In this document: one piece after another, positions 45,501-52,972 of the stretch
Numbering within the stretch: the stretch's first letter is position 1
How the letters are laid out: each line of letters begins with the position of its first letter
Source of the DNA: Erythrobacter fulvus
Lineage (GTDB): Bacteria; Pseudomonadota; Alphaproteobacteria; Sphingomonadales; Sphingomonadaceae
Assembly: GCF_028595285.1 (NCBI RefSeq)
Contig: NZ_JAQQXQ010000013.1
Span: 1-64,000, forward strand
Reading direction: 5' to 3'
Length of the DNA stretch: 64,000 nucleotides
Notes under the pieces: model-generated
What the model saw: the letters and a program-made list of their open reading frames with translations, nothing else
The model's database searches: none
Told to the model about the DNA's origin: nothing
Position numbers and translations under genes: made by a program

Positions 45501-47291
45501 CGTCCCCGCATCGAGCCCGGCGGGCACTGTGAGGATGAAATCGTGGATCGAACCCAATGCCGGATCGGCCAGAAAGGTCGGCACTTCGGCGGCTACGCGG
45601 AAGCCGAAATTCTCCAGCGCGGGAACCGCATCGGACAACGCGAGCCGCGCACCAACGCAGTAGATCTTGAGCCGCAGCGTGTCGGCGCCGTCGCTGTCCA
45701 TCCGGTAGAGGCGGGTGGCGCGGGCCGGGCGCGTATGGGGCGCACCGTCCTCGCCCTCGCTCTGCGCCAGCTTGCGCAGCCGGTCGATATCGCGCGCGGC
45801 TTCGACCGGGCCGTAGGTCAGGCGGTAACCTGTCGGGAAGGCAGGGGCGTAGCGCGCGGCGAGCGCGGCGGCGCGGCCGTCTTCCTCGCCTGCGGCAAGA
45901 TGGGTTTCGACCGCCTCGTTCCAGCCGCGCAGCAGATCGACCAGCTCGGCCTCGATCTTCACCGGATCGGGCAGGGTGTCGCAGGTCCGCACGTCGATCA
46001 GGAACCGCAGCAGCGCCAGATTGCTGCCTTCAACCTCAAGGCTCCAGTCTAGCAGACCGGCGCCCGGCGCTGACAGCAGCATGGCCTGGATCTGCAGGCG
46101 GACATCGGTGGAAAGCTGATCGCGCGGGAGCCAGACGAAGGCGAAGACGTGCCTTTCGAGCGTCGAACGCAGCATCACCAGACGCGGGCGCGGACGGTCG
46201 ATCAGCGCCATCTTGGTGGTGGCGAGTTCGGCAATGCGGCTACGTCCGAAGGCGATCAGAAGATCGTTGGGGAGCGAGGTGAAAGCATGCACCAGCGCCT
46301 TGCCGTTGTGGCCGGCGGGATCATAGCCCAGTTCCTCGATCAGCTCGGCCACGGCGCGGCGCAGCACCGGCACTTCGCCCGGGCGCGCGTTGAGCGCGGC
46401 GCTGGTCCACAATCCGGCATGGATCGACAAGGCGGCGATCCGCCCGTCCTCGCGCAGCGGGACAATGAACAGGTCGAGCGGGCTGGCCCGGTGGACGCGG
46501 GCATGAACGTTGGACTTGATCACCAGCAGCGTGCGCGGGTTTCCTTCGGCCTCGTGGCGGTCGAACCAGTCGAACGCCCGTTCGAGCGAAACCTCGGCCA
46601 GCAATTCGCGCGCCGAGCTGCGGCAGATGCCGAGCACCGCGTCCTCGCGCCCGTCGCGATAGCGGGTGAGGTGGCCAAGCTGGGTCAGCATCCCGCCATT
46701 CAGCCAGCCGAGCAGCGCGCCGGCTTCTTCGTCGAGGGCAGCGGCGCGGGCAGCGTCCTCGCCCATCGTCGCCTGCATCGCGCTCCAGTCGCCAACCGCG
46801 GCGCGCACATCGGCGAGCGTGACTTCCAGCGCTTCGAGCAATTCGCGGCGCTGGCGGGCATCGACGCGCGGGGTTTCGACATAGATCAGCGATTCGCGTG
46901 CGCCTTCGGCCGGTTTTACACCGGGCTTGCCCAGCGCGGTGACGGTGCCCGCGGCATCGCGTGCGACCGTGGCAACAGGGTGCAGCAGACGGTCGATCGC
47001 GAGTCCCTGCGCAGCGATGGTCGCCGCGACCGAATCCACCAGAAAAGGCATGTCCTCGTTGATCACCGCGATCCGCAGGCGGCGACGCTCGCCCGTCTCG
47101 GATTCGATGTGCACCAGCGATTCGCCCGGCTTGCGGGTCTTTGCCGCGACGAGCAGGTAATCCGCGGCTTCGTCCAGCTCGGCCGCGCCCGGCGGCAGAT
47201 CACCCGGCAGCAGCGAGGCTTCGAGATGCGCCCGCAGCGCGCCTTGCAATGATTTGCCTGCGGAACTGGCGGTTTTCGTGGATCCCTTCAT
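42564..47291 (-). CDS. Large NAD-dependent glutamate dehydrogenase (about 180-kDa class)
   Basis: A 1575-aa enzyme of the L_180 class, oxidising glutamate to 2-oxoglutarate and ammonia with NAD. An N-terminal ACT-like regulatory region (about residues 50-400) precedes the catalytic core (about 690-1190), which holds ARGGLRWSDRRDDFRTEI and VPTGAKGGFYPKQ with the substrate-binding Lys, and the nucleotide-binding region VAGCGDMSGDVFGNGMLLS (about 930). A long C-terminal domain follows. This class is typical of alphaproteobacteria and actinobacteria. It is monocistronic; its start lies 140 nt from the luciferase-like gene upstream on the same strand. Confidence 0.95.
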   Translation of the reverse strand: MKGSTKTASSAGKSLQGALRAHLEASLLPGDLPPGAAELDEAADYLLVAAKTRKPGESLVHIESETGERRRLRIAVINEDMPFLVDSVAATIAAQGLAIDRLLHPVATVARDAAGTVTALGKPGVKPAEGARESLIYVETPRVDARQRRELLEALEVTLADVRAAVGDWSAMQATMGEDAARAAALDEEAGALLGWLNGGMLTQLGHLTRYRDGREDAVLGICRSSARELLAEVSLERAFDWFDRHEAEGNPRTLLVIKSNVHARVHRASPLDLFIVPLREDGRIAALSIHAGLWTSAALNARPGEVPVLRRAVAELIEELGYDPAGHNGKALVHAFTSLPNDLLIAFGRSRIAELATTKMALIDRPRPRLVMLRSTLERHVFAFVWLPRDQLSTDVRLQIQAMLLSAPGAGLLDWSLEVEGSNLALLRFLIDVRTCDTLPDPVKIEAELVDLLRGWNEAVETHLAAGEEDGRAAALAARYAPAFPTGYRLTYGPVEAARDIDRLRKLAQSEGEDGAPHTRPARATRLYRMDSDGADTLRLKIYCVGARLALSDAVPALENFGFRVAAEVPTFLADPALGSIHDFILTVPAGLDAGTLLARAELIEQAMADVSNGAAEDDPFNRLVAATGLTPREANWLRAIYRYLRQTGVSYTIYTVVDALVGAPQVTRAMIDLFVARHDPAFAGDREEAFAAAQAAFTRGLAKVTAINDDRLLRLYRAVVGAVLRTNAFAPAAAEALAFKLESHLVPNLPKPVPWREIFVYSTRVEGIHLRSGAVARGGLRWSDRRDDFRTEILGLMKAQRVKNAVIVPTGAKGGFYPKQLPSPALDREAWAAEGRASYEIFIRTLLSVTDNIVEGKVVHPKGVTVTDGEDPYFVVAADKGTATFSDIANGIAQSRAFWLDDAFASGGSNGYDHKAMGITARGAWVSVQRHFREMGIDVQKDSITVAGCGDMSGDVFGNGMLLSKAIKLVAAFDHRHIFIDPSPDPLASWKERKRMFELPRSSWEDYDKALISKGGGVFSRASKSIKLSKQARELLGIADKEIEPEALISAILRAQVDLLWFGGIGTYVKAPQENNIQVGDPANDGLRIDAGEVGARVIGEGANLGVTQAGRIAFSLNGGRINTDFIDNSAGVDCSDNEVNIKIALAAALREGKLTEKKRNTLLAAMTDEVGEIVLEDNRLQALALSVAETGGATATASYVRLIERLEEISDFDRRTEGLADGETLMRRAADGHGLTRPELAVLLSSAKLALQDAIEASSLADDPVLEPMLLARFPTAMRKPFAAQIRSHRLRREMIATSLANRIVNRLGMVHPFELAEEEGVGLAEVAGAFVVAERLFGLDALWRELDEAAIPEAARLALFDRLAAAVGNLMSDVLRTASGKVAAGTMIGELETGVGLLAAAREELLAAEPRARSRELRQSFVAAGATDALAARVANLFDFDGAVGLAKLALETGIDAKLLTHAFTDIGGRLGLDWAQGIAAHMSPSDVWDRLLVSGLARDFQQMRLDFLRRLMKRKTGKDDPRARVDEWSDRNAGAVVQFRSMVARAQARPPVGPAMLAQIASQARNLLER

Positions 47292-47432
47292 CGGTTCCTG
47301 CCCATCCTGCTTCCCGGCGTGTGGCTGCGTCGATAATAAAGCGCAGCAATATTATTATGCCGGATTGTTGTTATCGTGTCTGGCGCGATACGCCTTTACC
47401 CCCACCCCCTGCAAGCGCGATCATTGCGGATC

Positions 47433-48428
47433 TCACGCCGGAACGGCGTTTTCGCAGGCCTCCATCGTCAGTTCGAGGCTGCGGATCCGGGCTTCGGGAT
47501 CATAGGTCGCTCCGCACAGCATGATCTCGTCCGCACCGGTCCGCTTGACGAAGGCGGCGATCCCCTCTCGCACCTGTGCCGGAGTCCCCACGGCGGCCGC
47601 CTGCCCGATATGGGCGAGCATCGCCTGCGCGCTGGCGGGGAGCGTGTCGGTGTAATCGGCCACCGGCGGCGGCAGCTTGCCGGGTGTGCCGGTGCGTAGC
47701 CGGACGAAGCTTTGCTGCTGGCTCGACGCGAGCAGCCGTGCCCCGGCCTCGGTGTCGGCGGCGAAGACGTTCATCGCCACCATCACATGCGGACGATCAA
47801 GCGCTTCGGAGGGCTGGAAATCGCGGCGGTAGAGCGCCAGCGCAGCATCGAGATGGTCGGGCGCAAAATGCGCGGCGAAAGCATAGGGCAGGCCGAGCTT
47901 TGCGGCGAGGCTGGCCCCGAACAGGCTCGATCCCAGCATCCACAGCTCTACCTTCGCGCCCAGGCCGGGGGTGGCATGGATCGGCAGATCGATGTCCCCC
48001 GTCAGCAGCGCGCGCAGTTCGACCACGTCCTGCGGGAAATATTCGGCGGCCTGATGCAGATTCTTGCGCAGCGCCCGCTGCAATTCCGGCCCCGCCCCCG
48101 GCGCGCGGCCCAGCCCCAGATCGATCCGCCCCGGGAACAGCGCGTCCAGCGTCCCGAACTGTTCGGCAATCTGGAACGGGGTGTGGTTGGGCAGCATGAT
48201 CCCGCCCGATCCGATGCGGATCGTGCTGGTGGCATTGCCCACATGCGCCAGCACCACCGAGGTCGCCCCGCCCGCGATCCCGTCCATCGCGTGATGTTCC
48301 GCCACCCAGAACCGCTTGCAACCCACCCGTTCGGCGGCGCGGGCGAGTTCGGCGGTGGCGGTGAAGGCTTCGGATAGCGTGCCGCCTTCGCGCACGGGAA
48401 CGAGATCGAGGACGGAAAAGGTCGTCAT
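47433..48428 (-). CDS. Luciferase-like monooxygenase family (LLM) oxidoreductase
   Basis: A 331-aa flavin-dependent TIM-barrel protein. The N-terminus FSVLDLVPVREGGT, then RFWVAEHHAMDGIAG (about residues 38-54) and IRIGSGGIMLPNHTPFQIAEQFGTLDALFPGRIDLGLGRAPG match the MsnO8/YhbW-type group of single-component LLM proteins, whose substrates are mostly unknown. The stop of the upstream TPR gene overlaps its ATG (48425-48428), so the two are co-translated. Confidence 0.85.
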   Translation of the reverse strand: MTTFSVLDLVPVREGGTLSEAFTATAELARAAERVGCKRFWVAEHHAMDGIAGGATSVVLAHVGNATSTIRIGSGGIMLPNHTPFQIAEQFGTLDALFPGRIDLGLGRAPGAGPELQRALRKNLHQAAEYFPQDVVELRALLTGDIDLPIHATPGLGAKVELWMLGSSLFGASLAAKLGLPYAFAAHFAPDHLDAALALYRRDFQPSEALDRPHVMVAMNVFAADTEAGARLLASSQQQSFVRLRTGTPGKLPPPVADYTDTLPASAQAMLAHIGQAAAVGTPAQVREGIAAFVKRTGADEIMLCGATYDPEARIRSLELTMEACENAVPA

Positions 48429-49294
48429 GCGGGCGGCTCCTCTTCGGGTGCGGGAACGGATGCGTTGTCCGGCGGGCCGAGCTGGCCGAGATAGTCGCGG
48501 GCGGTCGCCGCGGCGAGGCTTTCGGGTTGCAGATCGATCACCGATTGCCAGCTTCCCCGCGCCGCTTCCTCGCGGCCGGAAAGGACGGCGATCACACCGG
48601 CTTCCAGCCCGATTTCGGGATTGCCGGGCGCGAGGCCCGCGGCCTTTTCGATCGCTTCCTGCGCCAGCCCCAGCCGTTCCAGCCTCCGCAACAGCGTCGC
48701 CTTCAGCAGCCAGCCTTCGCTGCTTTCGGGCGCGAGCGTGGTCGCAGTGTCGAGCGCCGCCAGCGCGTCTTCGCCGCGCCCCAGGCTCACCAGCACCCGC
48801 GCCCGGTCAATCGCGGCGAGCGCCTGCAACGGCGCGGAAGCGGCGGCGCGGGCATCGGCCTCGGCCTGATCGAGCAGGGCGAGCGCACCTGCCGCATCAC
48901 CGCCGGCCAGCGCGGCGTTGCCCGCCATCGCGGCAAAGCGCGCACGGGCACGCGGCTCGTTTGCCGGGGTTTCGTCATGCGCGGCGATAAAGGCGGTGCG
49001 GGCGTCCTCCCACAGGCCCAGTTCGGTCGCTGCCGTGCCGAGACAGTGATTGGCCAGCACCCGGTCGGCCCCGGTGGTTTCGCTGCGGCGGATCTGCGCC
49101 ATGGTATGCGCGCGCGCCGGGTCTTCGGTCAGCCGGTCGAGACAGGATTGCAGCCATACGCTGGCGGGATCGATCATGTCCTGCGCGCGCGCCTCTACAC
49201 GCGGCGGCCGGTCGCGCACCAGATCATCATTGGCCATCGCGCCGCCCATGGGATCGGGACCGACCTGAAGCAGCAGGGCAAGGATCAACGGCAC
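48425..49294 (-). CDS. Tetratricopeptide-repeat protein
   Basis: A 289-aa Ala/Leu/Glu-rich protein with several TPR-like helical pairs (about residues 80-260). Clear units include LALLDQAEADARAAASAPLQ, ALAALDTATTLAPESSEGW and IEKAAGLAPGNPEIGLEAG. A hydrophobic N-terminal stretch (MPLILALLLQVG) is short and may be a weak signal peptide. The C-tail is Pro/Glu rich. TPR proteins act as scaffolds; no partner can be named. It overlaps the LLM oxidoreductase gene and lies 9 nt from the alpha/beta hydrolase stop. Confidence 0.78.
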   Translation of the reverse strand: MPLILALLLQVGPDPMGGAMANDDLVRDRPPRVEARAQDMIDPASVWLQSCLDRLTEDPARAHTMAQIRRSETTGADRVLANHCLGTAATELGLWEDARTAFIAAHDETPANEPRARARFAAMAGNAALAGGDAAGALALLDQAEADARAAASAPLQALAAIDRARVLVSLGRGEDALAALDTATTLAPESSEGWLLKATLLRRLERLGLAQEAIEKAAGLAPGNPEIGLEAGVIAVLSGREEAARGSWQSVIDLQPESLAAATARDYLGQLGPPDNASVPAPEEEPPA

Positions 49295-49303
49295 ACGGGC
49301 GTC

Positions 49304-50038
49304 CTATTCGTAGAAACCGGCCACAAGGGCCTTCAGCAAGGCAATGTCGCTTTCCCGCGACAGGCGGTGGTCGCCGTCCTCTACCAGCGTAACCTGTACG
49401 TCGTCCGAACGCAGCGCCGCCTTGAGCCTGAGGCTGATCTCCCACGGCACATCGGCATCCCGCTTGCCGTGGATCAGCCGCACCGGGCAGGTAATGTCGA
49501 TCTGGCGTTCCAGCCGCAGATGGCATTCGGCATCGGCAAAGAAGCCCGCGTGGGTCGGCGTCGGTTCGGGGCCGTAGGGATTGGGTTCGTAGATCGTCTC
49601 CCCCGCCGCAAGCTGCGCGCGCTGTTCCTCGCTGTAACCCCAGCGGGTGAAATCGGGCGCGGGGGCGATGCCGATCAGCCCGGCAAGGCGATGCCTGAGG
49701 TGTTCGGCCACCAGCAGCATCAACCACCCGCCCATCGAGGAGCCCGCCAGCACCACCGGCCCGCTGACATAGGACGCGACCAGCGCCAGCACCTCGTCCC
49801 GCCAGCGCGACAGCATGCCGTCGGCGAAATCCCCGTCACTTTGCCCGCAGCCCGAATAATCCAGCAGCAGACAGGCACGTCCTTTTTCCTGCGCCTCGGC
49901 GAACAGCGCCGTCGCCTTTCCGCCAGCCAGGTCGGACATGTAGCCGGGCAGGAACACCAGGCACGGGCCACTGCCATGGGTGTAGCGGAAGGCAATCCGG
50001 CGGCCGTCGTAAAGGGTGTGGTGCATCACTTCGCTCAT
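49304..50038 (-). CDS. Alpha/beta-hydrolase fold protein
   Basis: A 244-aa hydrolase. The oxyanion region is PCLVFLPGYMSDLAGGK (about residues 25-41), the nucleophile elbow G-x-S-x-G reads AGSSMGGWLML (Ser about 98), the acid follows in VRLIHGKRDADVPW, and the catalytic His is in EDGDHRLS (about 226). This pattern suits a carboxylesterase or serine hydrolase of palmitoyl-thioesterase/BioH-like type; the substrate is unknown. The ATG at 50038 is one of several close Met codons, and a much longer open frame upstream is an artefact of the opposite-strand phoD gene. Confidence 0.83.
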   Translation of the reverse strand: MSEVMHHTLYDGRRIAFRYTHGSGPCLVFLPGYMSDLAGGKATALFAEAQEKGRACLLLDYSGCGQSDGDFADGMLSRWRDEVLALVASYVSGPVVLAGSSMGGWLMLLVAEHLRHRLAGLIGIAPAPDFTRWGYSEEQRAQLAAGETIYEPNPYGPEPTPTHAGFFADAECHLRLERQIDITCPVRLIHGKRDADVPWEISLRLKAALRSDDVQVTLVEDGDHRLSRESDIALLKALVAGFYE

Positions 50039-50119
50039 GCAGGGCACCATGCCTTGCGCGGGGCGCGGGACGCAAGCATTGTCACGCAAGCGCAACGCGA
50101 GAGGATTACCCGCACAGTC

Positions 50120-51784
50120 ATGATCAAGACCGACCCCGCCGCCCAGCCGGCCCCCTCCGCCACGGCGCTGACCCGCCGCAGCCTGTTCACGCTCGCAGGT
50201 GCCTCGGCGGCGCTGGCGGCAACACCGCTCGCCGCGCGCAGCTTCGGCACCGGCTTCACCCACGGGGTGGCGAGCGGGGAGCCGGGGGTCGACAAGGTTA
50301 TGCTGTGGACCCGCTTCGTGGGCGAACAGACCACCGATCTGGAATGGCAGGTGGCCGAGACCGAGGATTTCGCCAGCCCTGTCGCCGAAGGCAGCGCCCG
50401 CGCCGAGGCGGGGCGCGACTGGTGCGCCAAGAGCTGGGCCGACGGGTTGATGCCCGGGCGCTGGTATTTCTACCGTTTCATCGCCCCCGACGGCAGCATG
50501 TCGCAGGTCGGCCGCACACGCACCCTGCCCGAAGCGGGCACGCAGAGCTTCAGGCTGGCGGTATTTTCCTGCTCCAATTACGGGTTCGGCTGGTTCAACG
50601 CATATGGTCACGCGGCCGAGGCCAACGACGCCGACCTTGCGGTGCATCTGGGCGATTACATCTACGAATATGGCGCGGGCACCTATCCCGATCCCAAGGA
50701 TGCCGACCACGCGCGCGTGCTCGAACCGGCCAGCGAGATCGTGACGCTGACCGATTACCGCCTGCGCTATGCCACCTATCGCGCCGATCCCGATTGCCAG
50801 CGCCTGCATCAGGTGCTGCCGATGATTTCGGTATGGGACGATCACGAAAGCGCGAACGACAGCTGGAAGGACGGGGCGCAGAACCATCAAAGCGATACGG
50901 AAGGCGAATGGGCCACCCGCAAGGCGATTGCCAAGCGCGTCTATCGCGAATGGATGCCGGTGTCCGACGAGGTCTACACCACCTACCAGATCGGCGATCT
51001 GGCGACCCTGTTCAAACTCGACACCCGGCTTGAAGGACGCGACCAGCAGCTCGATCTGGGCAAGGTGCTGGCCGGCCAGAAAGACCCCCAGGCTGCGATC
51101 GAGGCATTGAACCGCGTCCGCGAAGGCGACTGGGCCAATCCCGAACGCCAGCTGCTTGGCGCGGCGCAGGAAGAATGGCTGGCCGAAGGTCTCAAGGCCT
51201 CCACCGCAAGCGGCACCGCGTGGCAGGTGCTGGTGCAGCAGGTGCTGATCGGCAACCTGCGCTCTCCCGCCAGCCTGATCGGCCAGATCGGCAGCGGGAT
51301 GCCCGATTACGTCCGCCGTCGGCTGATGGCGGCAGCGGCGGCGAGCCAGGCCGGTCTGCCCTCCAACATGGATGCGTGGGACGGCTACCCCGCCGCCCGC
51401 GAGCGGGTGTTCAAGGCCGCGCTGGAGGCCGACGCCAACCTGCTTGTGCTGGCGGGCGACACGCACAATGGCTGGGCCTTCGAGCTGGCACAGGACGGCG
51501 CGAAGGTGGGTGTCGAACTGGGGGTGTGCTCGGTCAGCTCGCCGGGGTTCGAGAGCTACCTGAGTTTCTTGCAGCCCGACACGCTGGCGCGCGCGCTGGT
51601 GGAGGAGAACGACCAGCTGGTCTGGGCCGACACGGCGCAGCGCGGCTACATGGTGGTGGAATTGACTCCGTCGCGTGCCGTGACCGAATACCGCTTCACC
51701 GGCAGCGTGAGGCAGCGTTCGGCAAAGCTGGCGGGGACAAAACGGATCGGAACCGAGAAGGGTTCGTCCGCGCTGGAAATCTAG
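50120..51784 (+). CDS. phoD: PhoD-family alkaline phosphatase, Tat-exported
   Basis: A 554-aa protein. A twin-arginine signal (LTRRSLFTLAGASAALAATP, about residues 17-36) precedes the PhoD N-terminal domain (FTHGVASGEPGVDKVMLWTR) and the metallophosphatase core with HLGDYIYEYG (about 177), VWDDHESANDSWKDG (about 238) and LVLAGDTHNGWAFEL (about 452), which carry the metal ligands. PhoD enzymes hydrolyse phosphomono- and diesters outside the cytoplasm and often help in phosphate starvation. No Pho box was identified. The in-frame opening runs far upstream, but only this Met gives a signal peptide. Confidence 0.92.
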   Translation: MIKTDPAAQPAPSATALTRRSLFTLAGASAALAATPLAARSFGTGFTHGVASGEPGVDKVMLWTRFVGEQTTDLEWQVAETEDFASPVAEGSARAEAGRDWCAKSWADGLMPGRWYFYRFIAPDGSMSQVGRTRTLPEAGTQSFRLAVFSCSNYGFGWFNAYGHAAEANDADLAVHLGDYIYEYGAGTYPDPKDADHARVLEPASEIVTLTDYRLRYATYRADPDCQRLHQVLPMISVWDDHESANDSWKDGAQNHQSDTEGEWATRKAIAKRVYREWMPVSDEVYTTYQIGDLATLFKLDTRLEGRDQQLDLGKVLAGQKDPQAAIEALNRVREGDWANPERQLLGAAQEEWLAEGLKASTASGTAWQVLVQQVLIGNLRSPASLIGQIGSGMPDYVRRRLMAAAAASQAGLPSNMDAWDGYPAARERVFKAALEADANLLVLAGDTHNGWAFELAQDGAKVGVELGVCSVSSPGFESYLSFLQPDTLARALVEENDQLVWADTAQRGYMVVELTPSRAVTEYRFTGSVRQRSAKLAGTKRIGTEKGSSALEI

Positions 51785-51962
51785 CTAGTCGCGGCTGAAG
51801 ATCGCCTCGATCGACAGGGCAAAAGGCTAGACTAATCAGAGCGTTTGTGAAAACGTTAAGGGCTGTCGCTTGCCCGGCGGGGTTGGCTATGCGCGTTTTT
51901 GGTGCGGAGCGTTTAGGATACGCTTGGACACCTCGGTCTCTTTGTTCTGATTGGTGTCTGTC

Positions 51963-52616
51963 ATGAAAGACCCTTTTGAGTTTCAGCCCGGCTATGTCTC
52001 GCCACTCACAGACAAAGAGCACGCGACAATCGGTCGGATTGCGATCCTGTGGGGGCAAATCGAAAACAGCGTCGACGATTTGCTGCCACACATTTCGGGC
52101 CTCACGGTTGCACAGCTTGAGGCACTTCAGCTTTTTGGCAAGCCCATGAACCAGAAAATCACGTTTCTGAAGAGCAGCGCCAAGGCATTTCCTCATGAGC
52201 CATACAAGAGCCAAATAATCGTTCTTTGCACCCTTGTGGACGAGACAAAATCAAGCAGAAACCATGTATTTCATGGAATGTGGGGCTGGCGAGGCGACGA
52301 GAAGACGAAGCGGGTCTTCCCAGCAGCACGCAAAGGCGAAAATCCCGAAGCCCCGTTCCCCGCGTCAAAACTGCCAGCCCTAGAAAAGAAGTTGTGCAAG
52401 TGCGCTAGGCTGGGGCACGATCTTGTTTGCACCCTTGTTCTCGGACAGCTGGAACGCCATCGTCAGTCTAGGTTTTTCCATCATGGTGCCGAAGGGGACG
52501 TCCCAGAATGGCTTCTGCAATGGTCGCAACGAAATCCCTGGCCTCATGACGACCCGGATCAAATCTCTCCAATAGGTCAGCTACCGCGTCGACCCTCGCT
52601 GTATCCCGAGCGATAA
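51963..52616 (+). CDS. Orphan ORF with HEPN-type RNxxxH motif, atypical composition
   Basis: A 217-aa protein I do not recognise as a known family. An N-terminal helix reads ILWGQIENSVDDLL and a central segment SSRNHVFHGMWGW contains R-N-x-x-x-H, the pattern of HEPN ribonucleases (toxin, abortive-infection and defence proteins). The predicted all-helical N-terminal half fits; the C-terminal half is basic and Trp/His/Pro rich. Composition differs from its neighbours: two 60-base rows counted by eye give 33/60 and 25/60 G+C. It stands alone between phoD and the thrS leader, suggesting recent acquisition. ATG at 51963 is chosen; another start lies 12 nt upstream. Confidence 0.55.
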   Translation: MKDPFEFQPGYVSPLTDKEHATIGRIAILWGQIENSVDDLLPHISGLTVAQLEALQLFGKPMNQKITFLKSSAKAFPHEPYKSQIIVLCTLVDETKSSRNHVFHGMWGWRGDEKTKRVFPAARKGENPEAPFPASKLPALEKKLCKCARLGHDLVCTLVLGQLERHRQSRFFHHGAEGDVPEWLLQWSQRNPWPHDDPDQISPIGQLPRRPSLYPER

Positions 52617-52972
52617 CGTCCGCTCGGGATGGCACTGGGTGTATCAGCGTTATTTGACTGATTTTCCATATGCTTTGACAGGCATATAATGGCCAGTCAC
52701 CTTTCCGCGCCCTCCCGCTCGCGGGCTGGGGTAATGACATCGCAATCCTGCCTCGCTATATCCGCGCCATGGCCAAGCTGACCGCCACCACCCGCACCAC
52801 CACTACCCGGACGACTATCCGGGGGCGGCGGCGCGCGGGGTAAGCCCCGGCAGCCCGCCGCCCGGATCGGGGCGGCGCGGTGTCCTTCCCGAACCGACAA
52901 TCGTGCAACACCGCTCTTCCGGTGCGTAGTCCTTTGTCCTAAGGCGCGCCCAAACCAGACGGAATTGCGACA
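52617..52972 (+). promoter_or_regulatory. thrS leader region with apparent transcription-attenuation structure
   Basis: A promoter-like cluster (TTGACT 52654-52659, TTGACA 52675-52680, TATAAT 52685-52690, no ideal spacing) is followed by a Thr-rich leader ORF (52769-52843) and stem-loops. (1) CCCGGA/TCCGGG at 52806-52811/52818-52823, within the Thr codons. (2) Antiterminator GGGCGGCGG/CCGCCGCCC at 52823-52831/52855-52863, enclosing CGGGG-taag-CCCCG at 52836-52849. (3) Terminator-like CGCCGCCC/GGGCGGCG at 52856-52863/52870-52877. Structures 2 and 3 share 52856-52863 and exclude each other. Structure 3 lacks a T run, so termination may need Rho, or control may act on translation. Confidence 0.75.
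52769..52843 (+). CDS. thrL: thrS leader peptide (threonine-rich, 24 aa)
   Basis: A 24-codon frame, ATG 52769 to TAA 52841, with 9 Thr codons (residues 5, 7, 8, 10-13, 15, 16), followed by Ile and a Gly/Arg-rich C-terminus. Its position 130 nt before thrS, the density of Thr codons and the downstream alternative hairpins mark it as a ribosome-mediated attenuation leader sensing charged tRNA-Thr. No strong Shine-Dalgarno sequence is visible. It is too short for standard gene callers. Confidence 0.8.
   Translation: MAKLTATTRTTTTRTTIRGRRRAG

Noticed and set aside
48527..50119. N-terminal extension of the phoD frame across the TPR and hydrolase genes
   Set aside because: Those genes lie on the other strand with clear motifs. 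PhoD's Tat signal begins at the Met at 50120.
52654..52690. A consensus promoter with TTGACA and TATAAT before the thrS leader
   Set aside because: The TTGACA at 52675 is only four bases from TATAAT, and TTGACT at 52654 is too far away. The motifs are noted, but no promoter with acceptable spacing could be assigned.
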